A stretch of 64,000 nucleotides of DNA from Weeksellaceae bacterium (GTDB taxonomy: Bacteria > Bacteroidota > Bacteroidia > Flavobacteriales > Weeksellaceae), in the NCBI GenBank assembly GCA_019459455.1, contig JAIBEX010000009.1:124001-188000 (forward strand), written 5' to 3'. Of the stretch, positions 45,376 through 53,100 are shown piece by piece. The first letter of the stretch is position 1. Every line of letters starts with the position of its first letter. Below the pieces are notes generated by a model that was given only the letters and a program-made list of their open reading frames with translations, did no database searches and was not told the DNA's origin. Both the position numbers and the translations under genes were made by a program.

Positions 45376-45383
45376 CAAATTTA
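45376..45383 (-). promoter_or_regulatory. fabD: -7 box upstream of fabD
   Basis: Minus strand TAAATTTG followed by TGGG, the same octamer and extension as at eno. TTT lies 19 bp upstream. Suggests an internal promoter for fabD and the GYDIA kinase gene. Confidence 0.5.
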
Positions 45384-45393
45384 AGCAAAATAA

Positions 45394-45424
45394 ACGGCAA
45401 CTAAATGTTAAATTAAATTGCCGT
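45394..45424 (-). terminator. Weak terminator-like hairpin between LysM gene and fabD
   Basis: ACGGCAA (45394-45400) pairs with TTGCCGT (45418-45424) over a 17-nt AT-rich loop. On the minus strand it is followed by TTTATTTTG, an interrupted T-tract. It may give partial termination before the fabD promoter. Confidence 0.45.
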
Positions 45425-45446
45425 CTGCGCTTAGATCCTGGTTGAA

Positions 45447-47129
45447 TTATGGTGCCAGTCTTACCACACGGTATCCCGTGTTAACGTATGCTCCGTTTCT
45501 CTGAATCCTTTCAAATTCGAATTTGGTAGCAAGTTGGGTTTGGGTCTTGCCCATCTGACTGAAGATCTCTCCCCTGCTGTTTTCCCTGCTCAGCATATCG
45601 TTGAGTACATCAAATCCGATGACTGCATATTTGGATGGAGTTTTACAGTATTTTGCTTTAAAATCGCGAAGAATTTCTTTTTCAAAGTCACCTTCTGTAT
45701 TGATTGTCCTGTCCATTATATAGACCAGGTTCGCCTGGCTCAGTTCATCCACCTTTTTCTCGAACGAAGGCACATAATACATACTGAAAGCCTTGATTCC
45801 CTGCACATCTTTAGACATCGCAATCATCCTGTTCGCAAAACCTTCCCCGATATTATCATTGTTACTGGCTAACACCGCAATCACAGGAGCATTCTGTCCG
45901 GTCATCATGTTGGTATCGGTCTGGATATCGGAGGCTGAATTTACCACAACAATGTTGGGATTCCTAAGATTCTTCTGCAGACCGATCAGAATTTGGTTTG
46001 TATAAGTCCTGTCGCTGTCGGCTACGATATAGATTTTCTGGTCAGAGTATACACCTTTCACTTCCTGAACTATGCGGTCGGCATAGGTCTGTTCATTTGT
46101 TTCTACAATAATGAGATTGCTGAAGCCGTACAGGTCTTCCGAATTGGCAAAAGGCGCCACTATTGGAATCTTGCTGTCCTTCACATATTCCAGCACTTCC
46201 AATACACTGGATTTAAAAAGGGGCCCAACAATGAGGTCAGTATTGTCCCTGTTAATTTGAATAAGTGAATTCTTGAAGGTCGCTTCGTTACCAGCATCCA
46301 CCACTTTTACGTTCAGCTTCTGTCCCATTTTTGCGTTTCTTTCAATCGCGAGTTTGGCACCAGAAAGGAAGTCAAGGGACATGGAGCGATATTTACTGTC
46401 TCCGTTGTCATATCCGAAAGGCAGCATAAGGACGACATTTAAGACGTCGCCGGATTTTTTAACGTACGCCTGATCCGCTTTCTTTATTTTAAGCACCATT
46501 CCGGGCTGCAGTCCGCGGGAGAGTTCAGGATTCAGCCGGATCAGTTCGTCGAGGCTAATACCAAACTTATTTACGATACCAAAGGTAGTATCGCCCTGCT
46601 GTACCGTATAGGTTACATAGTCATCAGTCGAAATTCCTGAAGAAGTATAGGTGTTTACTGAAACCGGAACCCCAGTCGGGTTATTCGCTCCTGGATTTTC
46701 CACTACTGCTACAGCATCACCATCACTATATTTTTTAATATTCGATACAGGAAGAACTATGCGGGATCCTATTTTCATGCTCGAATCCAAATCAGGATTC
46801 AGTTTTCTTAAATCAGATTCAGATATATGATACTGTTTTACGATGCCGTAAACCGTTTGCTTCGGCTTCACCACGATGTATCCAATTGGAGTGTTACCCA
46901 CCGTGCTTTTTGAACTGCCTGCAATACCCCTCACCACCACAACTTCACCAAGATTCAGTTTACCGTCCTTAGCATTGGGATTAAGTTTCACAAACTCATC
47001 CAGGGTCATTCCGTATTTTTTTGAAATGTTATACGGGTTATCCCCTTTGGAAACCGTATGTGTTGTCTGTTGTGCATAAACTCCAGAATACAACAGCATA
47101 ACGGACAATATGAAAATTTTCTTTATCAT
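45447..47129 (-). CDS. LysM-repeat protein with PBP1-like ligand-binding domain
   Basis: 560 residues. The signal peptide ends 'YSGVYAQ'. Three LysM peptidoglycan-binding modules (about 23-66, 84-127 and 172-215) are followed by a type-1 periplasmic-binding-protein-like domain (230-560) with 'VVLMLPFGYDNGDSKYRSMS', 'DLIVGPLFKSSVLEVLEYV' and 'VIAVLASNNDN'. The arrangement resembles envelope proteins that bind cell wall and an unknown ligand; LpoA-like cell-wall-synthase regulation is an attractive but unproven analogy. 38 bp after bshC on the same strand. Confidence 0.9.
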   Translation of the reverse strand: MIKKIFILSVMLLYSGVYAQQTTHTVSKGDNPYNISKKYGMTLDEFVKLNPNAKDGKLNLGEVVVVRGIAGSSKSTVGNTPIGYIVVKPKQTVYGIVKQYHISESDLRKLNPDLDSSMKIGSRIVLPVSNIKKYSDGDAVAVVENPGANNPTGVPVSVNTYTSSGISTDDYVTYTVQQGDTTFGIVNKFGISLDELIRLNPELSRGLQPGMVLKIKKADQAYVKKSGDVLNVVLMLPFGYDNGDSKYRSMSLDFLSGAKLAIERNAKMGQKLNVKVVDAGNEATFKNSLIQINRDNTDLIVGPLFKSSVLEVLEYVKDSKIPIVAPFANSEDLYGFSNLIIVETNEQTYADRIVQEVKGVYSDQKIYIVADSDRTYTNQILIGLQKNLRNPNIVVVNSASDIQTDTNMMTGQNAPVIAVLASNNDNIGEGFANRMIAMSKDVQGIKAFSMYYVPSFEKKVDELSQANLVYIMDRTINTEGDFEKEILRDFKAKYCKTPSKYAVIGFDVLNDMLSRENSRGEIFSQMGKTQTQLATKFEFERIQRNGAYVNTGYRVVRLAP

Positions 47130-47167
47130 CTTATTAATAAATTCATTACAAAATTACTGCTTTCCGA

Positions 47168-48754
47168 TTAATGTACCATCACAATTAATTCCGACTGCGT
47201 AACATCCATTTCCTCTAAACAAGTTTCAAGCCAAGCGTGGCCCTCAACGGCATAAAAGACACTGAAATTACACACCCTTTCCTGCCAGTTTTTAGACGGA
47301 TGAATCTGCAGGTAAAGACGCTGTAAAGTTTCCACTAGCTCATACTGTTTAATTTTCTCGGCGCGCAAGAGCCTTTTCCTCATCCGCTCATAGGCTTTTA
47401 GCTGTCGCGTCTGCTCAGCCGAAACCAAATTTCCAAACGTTATGTCGGTTTTTTTAGCCACGTCCCGCAGTTCATTGAATGCGGTCGCAATTTCACTTTC
47501 CTTTGCATTCAAAAGATTCAGAATTTCACTGTCAGCAAGCAGTTTCAATTTGATTATATCAGAGAAATCCTTAAAAAAATCTTCAGCAGTCAGTTCCAGT
47601 CTGTTGATTTTCTGAAGGGTCTTCTCCTTCAGGAAAAGCATGGAATTCCTCGGAACCAGAATAGGGAATGGAAGATTTATACTTGTAAAGTACCCGGTTA
47701 GTTCCAGCCAATACATGATTTCTGCATTTCCCCCGATGTAGGCAACGTTGGGCAACACGGATTCCTGGTATACGGGCCGCATCAGAGCATTCGGACTGAA
47801 TTTCTGTGGATGGCTCTCCAACTCTTCAATAATTTGATCCGACGTGAACTTAACCTCAGTGTCCACCACGATATAGTTTTCGCCATCAAAATCAATTCTG
47901 TTGCGGGTATCCGAAAGATAAAAAAGGTTGATTTCGCGCGGATTGACCTGTACTTTGCCATATTTCTCTGTAAGAAACTCCACCTGTTTTTGGGAATGAT
48001 TGTAGAGGGAACGGTTCAAAAGTTCATCCTTAAAGGCTGGAATCATCAATTGCTTAAGTTCGGAATCATCGCCGTCAATGACCAGGAGACCATAATCCGA
48101 GAACATCCTGTTTACAAAAATCCTGGTCGCTTCTGCCAGCGTATATCCTTTGGTGTAGGCTTCCTTAAGCATCAAAATGAGTTCAGTTCCAAACACGGAA
48201 TCCCGGAATTCTTCCTCAAAAGCAGAAATAAACGATATATCTTTAATGCTGATCCTTCCTACTGCCCCACCGGCTTCGCCTCGGATTTGATAGGAACGAT
48301 CTTCGGTCCTGAAGAAGTTAATTTCCTCAAAATCATGGTCTTCCGTTGCCATCCAGAAAACCGGCACGAAATCACAGTCGGCAAAATGCTCCTTCAGATA
48401 CTTTGCAGTTTTTATAGTCTGCAATATTTTGTAAATAAAGAAAACAGGGCCGGAAAAGAGATTCAGCTGATGACCGGTGGTCACCGTAAAGGTATTTCTC
48501 TGCCGGAGTAAACGCAGATTCTCCTGCTGGGAGAGAGAAGTTGCATGGCCACCTATCTGCTTCTCCATCACCGTACAAAGAACCTCCCGCGTTTCAGAAT
48601 GATAAGAGTCCTGCTTCTCAGAAATCCTGCTCCTGAAATTGTCCAGGCTGAACTGCAGACCCTCGGCATCAGTCAGATTTGCGCACAGGAAATCTTTGAT
48701 GAGTTCAGGAATGCTGTCAATTTCCGTAAAAGGTATTTTTTTATGTAGCCGCAA
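47168..48754 (-). CDS. bshC: Bacillithiol biosynthesis cysteine-adding enzyme BshC
   Basis: 528 residues. Adds cysteine to glucosaminyl-malate in the last step of bacillithiol synthesis, so the organism probably uses this thiol for redox buffering. 'TVTTGHQLNLFSGPVFFIYK' and 'DFVPVFWMATEDHDFEEINF' are strong BshC signatures, and a C-terminal coiled-coil (about 385-470) supports dimerisation. 9 bp after the porin gene and 38 bp before the LysM gene. Confidence 0.96.
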   Translation of the reverse strand: MRLHKKIPFTEIDSIPELIKDFLCANLTDAEGLQFSLDNFRSRISEKQDSYHSETREVLCTVMEKQIGGHATSLSQQENLRLLRQRNTFTVTTGHQLNLFSGPVFFIYKILQTIKTAKYLKEHFADCDFVPVFWMATEDHDFEEINFFRTEDRSYQIRGEAGGAVGRISIKDISFISAFEEEFRDSVFGTELILMLKEAYTKGYTLAEATRIFVNRMFSDYGLLVIDGDDSELKQLMIPAFKDELLNRSLYNHSQKQVEFLTEKYGKVQVNPREINLFYLSDTRNRIDFDGENYIVVDTEVKFTSDQIIEELESHPQKFSPNALMRPVYQESVLPNVAYIGGNAEIMYWLELTGYFTSINLPFPILVPRNSMLFLKEKTLQKINRLELTAEDFFKDFSDIIKLKLLADSEILNLLNAKESEIATAFNELRDVAKKTDITFGNLVSAEQTRQLKAYERMRKRLLRAEKIKQYELVETLQRLYLQIHPSKNWQERVCNFSVFYAVEGHAWLETCLEEMDVTQSELIVMVH

Positions 48755-48763
48755 AGTAAAAAT

Positions 48764-50698
48764 TTAACTGATGATATACCAAACAATCCCGATATTGAGA
48801 CGGAAATCATAAAAAGGGTAATGAGGTGCAGTGTACACCGTATTGTTTTTGATGAGGGTGTTTAGATGCTGTCCCTCGATAAAGAAGAACATTCTTTTTA
48901 CCTTCAAATTGAAATAGGCATCCACGACAGGTTTTCCTCCTATGGAAAAAGCTTCCGCATTTGGAAGCATGAACTCATTCAGGATGGGGGAATAGTCCCT
49001 GGAACCGAATTTGGTGAAAAAATAGGTCTTTATCCCGGTTTGGATTTCGGCTGCATTCTTAAAAGCTTTTGACTGATAGTAAAGGTTCGCACGACCCACA
49101 AAGTTTGGCGCCCGGAACAGTTCTTTGTTTGTAAGGGTATCTTGAAAAAGGAGCCTGGTGCCCAGGTGGAATTTTCCGTAATCAAATGTAGCTTCGCCAC
49201 CGATTTGAGAAATATTGACCGACGTTTCGCTTTGGCGGGGTTTTGCACCGGAATCGAAATAAGTAAAATTGTCGATTCTGAAATAGTTGGCAAACAGCTG
49301 GCTTTTAAACCATTTTAAATTCACATTTCCGCCGACTTCAAGTATATTCTGGTTTTTAAAGTCATCTATAAAATAATTATAGTCTCTATACGGCGAACTG
49401 TTGATGTGATAATTGAAACTGGGCGTTGCAGACTGGAAATTGACTTTAGCATTTACAAAATAACCTGCGAATGGTTCAAAACGTAGCAGATTTTCGGACC
49501 TCAGATAATTGCCGAACTTTTCACCGCGCGAAACCTCAAGCGCAGACCTAAGTGCAATACGGTCCCACAAATCCACTGACAAATTTCCCACTGCTCCAAT
49601 CCTGCTCTCGTTAATTTCTCCAGGAACCGACATGTTACCTAAGGTCACCGGAACCGTAACGCCGGTCTTCAGCATCTGGTACCTCACCCCTGCATCCAGT
49701 TTAAACTTTTCATTATCGAACACGGCACTGAGGGTATTGCTGAGGTTTTTTGAATATTTGCCGGTAGTCAGTGAAAAATTAGGGATTACATCATTTACCT
49801 CATCGAAAAAGAATGACTGCAGGCTCGCCTGACCGTAGCGGTATTTATTTCCCTGATGGAAAATGGTATGGCGGATCTTAAAAGGAAATTTAACAGGATC
49901 AAAAGGTGAAAACTGATGACTGAAGTAATATCTGCGTGCCGAGAACTGCGAGTTGGATTCCTCCAGATTAACCTCTGCATTGGCCCGGTTGTCATACGCG
50001 TCGTCCCCGGTAATGAACAGTTCGTCATTCACAAGTCCTCCATTTTCCTGATTGTTTACGTTCTGATGAAGGTAATGCGCAAAAGCTTCGTATTTAAGAT
50101 TTTCCGAAATGTAGTGTCCCGAGAAAAGGGTATTGTTGTTAGACGCTAGAGAGTTGCTGTATAAACCCTGCGAACGAAGACCCATATACTCCAGCGCAAA
50201 ATTAAAATTCTTACCAATGTTTTGCGTATGGGTAGAAGTGAGTGCCGCGCCATTGCGCATCGCGTTGTGATAGATAAAGGTCGTGGTTGGTGTTTTTACG
50301 TCGTAGTACTTAACGTCCCTGATGCCAAATATTCCAAAGGACTTATTTTCCGGAAGCAGGGCAAGGTTCTGTTCCGTTTTCACTTCATAAACCAAAGCGT
50401 TAAACCCTGAGCCGATATTCGCAAACTGCATACGTCCGAAGTTGTCCCTGTTGTTCCATTGGGTAAAAACATAGGTCTTCTCGGAGGAAAGTACGGTATC
50501 GATGATCACTTTTTCGGAAAATTGGGTAAAGGATTTATAATCCTGAATAGTGGGTCTGAATATTTTCAGGGAATCCTTTACGCCGCTGTCGATGACCAGC
50601 GAGTCCAGGGCCTTCACCCTGTTGGAATCTGTCTTGTTAACGACCTGCGCCTGCCATGCGGCACTGATGAAGACAGCGATAATAATGATATACTTCAT
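48764..50698 (-). CDS. Putative outer-membrane porin (Porin_10-like)
   Basis: 644 residues from the ATG at 50698, which starts a clear signal peptide (MKYIIIIAVFISAAWQAQ); the longer frame to 50779 begins inside the terminator. The rest is beta-rich with many alternating aromatic strands and ends 'RLNIGIVWYIIS', typical of outer-membrane barrels. The N-terminal 'DSLKIFRPTIQDYKSFTQFS' and 'FTQWNNRDNFGRMQFANIG' match the Bacteroidota 'putative porin' family. Substrate unknown. It heads a run with bshC, the LysM gene, fabD and the GYDIA kinase. Confidence 0.85.
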   Translation of the reverse strand: MKYIIIIAVFISAAWQAQVVNKTDSNRVKALDSLVIDSGVKDSLKIFRPTIQDYKSFTQFSEKVIIDTVLSSEKTYVFTQWNNRDNFGRMQFANIGSGFNALVYEVKTEQNLALLPENKSFGIFGIRDVKYYDVKTPTTTFIYHNAMRNGAALTSTHTQNIGKNFNFALEYMGLRSQGLYSNSLASNNNTLFSGHYISENLKYEAFAHYLHQNVNNQENGGLVNDELFITGDDAYDNRANAEVNLEESNSQFSARRYYFSHQFSPFDPVKFPFKIRHTIFHQGNKYRYGQASLQSFFFDEVNDVIPNFSLTTGKYSKNLSNTLSAVFDNEKFKLDAGVRYQMLKTGVTVPVTLGNMSVPGEINESRIGAVGNLSVDLWDRIALRSALEVSRGEKFGNYLRSENLLRFEPFAGYFVNAKVNFQSATPSFNYHINSSPYRDYNYFIDDFKNQNILEVGGNVNLKWFKSQLFANYFRIDNFTYFDSGAKPRQSETSVNISQIGGEATFDYGKFHLGTRLLFQDTLTNKELFRAPNFVGRANLYYQSKAFKNAAEIQTGIKTYFFTKFGSRDYSPILNEFMLPNAEAFSIGGKPVVDAYFNLKVKRMFFFIEGQHLNTLIKNNTVYTAPHYPFYDFRLNIGIVWYIIS

Positions 50699-50714
50699 TT
50701 GTATTAATGTAGGA

Positions 50715-50722
50715 CAAAAATA
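50715..50722 (-). promoter_or_regulatory. -7 box upstream of the porin-bshC run
   Basis: Minus strand TATTTTTG, 16 bp before the porin ATG, with TTT 19 bp upstream within the T-tract side of the preceding terminator. The same terminator-into-promoter layout is seen at aroQ. Confidence 0.5.
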
Positions 50723-50735
50723 AGAAAATAAAGGA

Positions 50736-50766
50736 AATAAAAAACCCCGCATAAATGCGGGGTTTC
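50736..50766 (-). terminator. Terminator of the SusC/SusD cassette
   Basis: AAACCCCGCAT and ATGCGGGGTTT (50742-50765) form an uninterrupted stem; on the minus strand six T follow. It lies 20 bp after the stop of the accessory lipoprotein gene. Confidence 0.93.
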
Positions 50767-50785
50767 TATAGAATGTCAAATGAAT

Positions 50786-51601
50786 TTAAAATCCGGTGAA
50801 TTTTTCAACTCTGTTCGGCCAACCAACATTGGCTGGGGTAAGAATAAAGCTTGCGTTCAGGGTCAGTATTCTGCTGCACATATCTATAGTAGATGGCAGT
50901 GTAGCCGGTCTGATCTGCACCACCTGCCCTGCATAAGGCGCACTTGGATAAATATATCCTGTGTTCTGAGTCTCAAAAGTAACCACGCCTTCATCATTAT
51001 ACGAGAATTGGAAATTGGTTCCGATCTCCGGATAATCAATGATTCTTAACATGTTCGGTACGTTTGGAACCGGTTCAATTAAATACTGTCCGGTACCGTT
51101 CCAGAAACCTGCATAGTTAAAGGTTCCGTTAGCTCCTAAGAAATCACCAACAAGACACTGCAGTTTCCAGGATAAGGTGTATTCGGTATCAAAAACAGCA
51201 TTTTTGATGGTTGCTGATTCTAATTTAAATACCACAACCTTGGTTACCTGCGAATTCGACGGTTCCATCATTCTTACGTTGAAGGTACCTCCGGTTTCAC
51301 CGTTGGTCAATTCATCAGTAGGGTTTAGGATTTGAAAATCCACCCCTTCAACAGCGGTTGATTTGGTCTGATCCACCACCAGTTTCACCTGATGTGTTCC
51401 GGTTACGGGCTTAATCGTACCGTAAGTAATCTGTACATCTTTCGATGCGGTTCCTATTTTAACAAATTCATTACGAGATTTATCGAAATTGAAATGCAGA
51501 TAGGAATCTCCGTTATATACCGGATCCGTGTGGTCTTCTCTACAGGAGAAAACCAGGAAACCTATGGCAAAAAACGTTAATAATAATTTAATATTCTTCA
51601 T
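50786..51601 (-). CDS. Accessory lipoprotein of SusC/SusD cassette
   Basis: 271 residues. The lipoprotein signal ends LVFSC with Cys20, then REDHTDP. The N-terminal half has an immunoglobulin/Calx-beta-like character ('VDFQILNPTDELTNGETG', 'FKLESATIKNAVFDTEY'), as in lipoproteins (for example DUF4843-like) encoded after SusD. The C-terminal half ('NYAGFWNGTGQYLIEPVPN') is a separate beta domain. It probably sits on the cell surface and helps bind the ligand of the SusC/SusD pair. 22 bp after susD and last in the unit. Confidence 0.8.
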   Translation of the reverse strand: MKNIKLLLTFFAIGFLVFSCREDHTDPVYNGDSYLHFNFDKSRNEFVKIGTASKDVQITYGTIKPVTGTHQVKLVVDQTKSTAVEGVDFQILNPTDELTNGETGGTFNVRMMEPSNSQVTKVVVFKLESATIKNAVFDTEYTLSWKLQCLVGDFLGANGTFNYAGFWNGTGQYLIEPVPNVPNMLRIIDYPEIGTNFQFSYNDEGVVTFETQNTGYIYPSAPYAGQVVQIRPATLPSTIDMCSRILTLNASFILTPANVGWPNRVEKFTGF

Positions 51602-51623
51602 TTTTCAGTTTAATTTATAATTG

Positions 51624-53087
51624 TTAATATCCAGGGTTTTGCACGATGGATGGATTTCCTAACTTTTCAGCTGAAGGAATTGGGAAGGTCCATCTGTAAT
51701 CTGTAATCGATAATGTAAGTGGAGCATTAAGTCCTGCACCTCCGTCATCAAGCGGGCTTCTGTCGATACTTACACCGGCAGCAGCACCCAATCTTCTTAA
51801 ATCCACATAACGGTGACCTTCGAAGCTCAGTTCTAGTCTTCTTTCCTTAAGAATATCTCTTAACGCATCTGTAGCAGTAGCGTAAGTAGGAACCGGAACG
51901 GCTATGGCAGTGCTTGTTCTTCTGGCCGTTCTTACTGCAGTTACTAAAGTTGCTGCCGTGGCTAAATCATTTTCCGCAACTGCAGCCTCAGCCAGTATAA
52001 AGTACATCTCAGAAGTTCTAAATACTTTGATGTCATTCCTAAGGGGTGTATTTCCTTTGCCGGGGTACTTGTTGATAATAACAGTCGAAGCCGTTGATGT
52101 TGCATCAGCAAAAACCGATTTTCTTATATCTCCCCAGTTCGGAATTGGTGTGTACAGATTATAAAGATTCATACCCATCTTTAAAAGAGGTGAACCATTG
52201 ATATCTGTTTGGTTTGTAGTCCAGAAAGATGCAATGTTACCCCAAGCTCCAGCTGACGGACGGCTTAGTGCGAAAATGATTTCACCCTGCGAAGTATCTG
52301 CCCACATTCCGGCGTAACCTGATGACGGCGTCAAAGCAGGAGCATTCGCCACTACCAGTTGAGCGTACTGTTTTGCAAGTGCATACTTCTTTCTGTACGT
52401 GTACATTCTTGCACGTGCAGAATTGATCATGTTCTTGGTAACGAATTTGTACGTTCTGATATTAGCAGCGTCATTTTCCCAAAGGTTTGCATCAGCAAAG
52501 TTCAAGTCAGCTTCCATCTGAGCATAAATCTCACCGTTGGTCACTCTTGGCATTTGTGCATCAATCGCAGGCACATCGGTTAACAAAATTACACCTAAAG
52601 CAGCGTCATTAGCCATATCTGTAGTGAAATATGACTGAAGCTGCAGATAAGCAAATGCCCGTGCTGCTCTCGCTTCAGCCAGTATCGAGTTATATCTTTG
52701 CGTTTCAACACCTGCCGGAGGGGTGATTCTTTCAGCGGCTTTCAGCAATCTGTTTACTCTGTTGATAGCGCGGTAGTGGTTACCCCACATGGTGGTTACA
52801 TAGGTGTTATCACTTGCAAGGATATACCTGTGTTCCGCAAAATACCAACCTGAATTCGACGGTGCGATGCCGGTTTCATCTGTAAAAACGGAAGTAAGCC
52901 AGATTTCATTGGACGTATCCAACGATCCGTAAATATTCCCGTTCAGAAATCCTCTTAAATCTTCAACACTTTGCAGTGCTACCTCTTCGGTAAGTTCACC
53001 ATCCTGAACTATATCTATAGCCTCTCTGCACGACAGCATGGAAAAAGAAGCCATAAGTGCATATGCTAGTAATCTGATTTTTTTCAT
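51624..53087 (-). CDS. RagB/SusD family nutrient-uptake lipoprotein
   Basis: 487 residues from the ATG at 53087, which begins a lipoprotein signal ending MLSC (Cys20); the longer frame to 53111 overlaps SusC and is unlikely. TPR-like helices are seen with 'YRAINRVNRLLKAAERI', 'ARAARAFAYLQLQSYF' and the C-terminal RagB/SusD signature 'ILKERRLELSFEGHRYVDLR'. It is the surface lid that captures a ligand and hands it to SusC. The ligand (glycan or peptide) cannot be told. 13 bp after susC. Confidence 0.95.
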   Translation of the reverse strand: MKKIRLLAYALMASFSMLSCREAIDIVQDGELTEEVALQSVEDLRGFLNGNIYGSLDTSNEIWLTSVFTDETGIAPSNSGWYFAEHRYILASDNTYVTTMWGNHYRAINRVNRLLKAAERITPPAGVETQRYNSILAEARAARAFAYLQLQSYFTTDMANDAALGVILLTDVPAIDAQMPRVTNGEIYAQMEADLNFADANLWENDAANIRTYKFVTKNMINSARARMYTYRKKYALAKQYAQLVVANAPALTPSSGYAGMWADTSQGEIIFALSRPSAGAWGNIASFWTTNQTDINGSPLLKMGMNLYNLYTPIPNWGDIRKSVFADATSTASTVIINKYPGKGNTPLRNDIKVFRTSEMYFILAEAAVAENDLATAATLVTAVRTARRTSTAIAVPVPTYATATDALRDILKERRLELSFEGHRYVDLRRLGAAAGVSIDRSPLDDGGAGLNAPLTLSITDYRWTFPIPSAEKLGNPSIVQNPGY

Positions 53088-53100
53088 ATTTTTTATAAAT

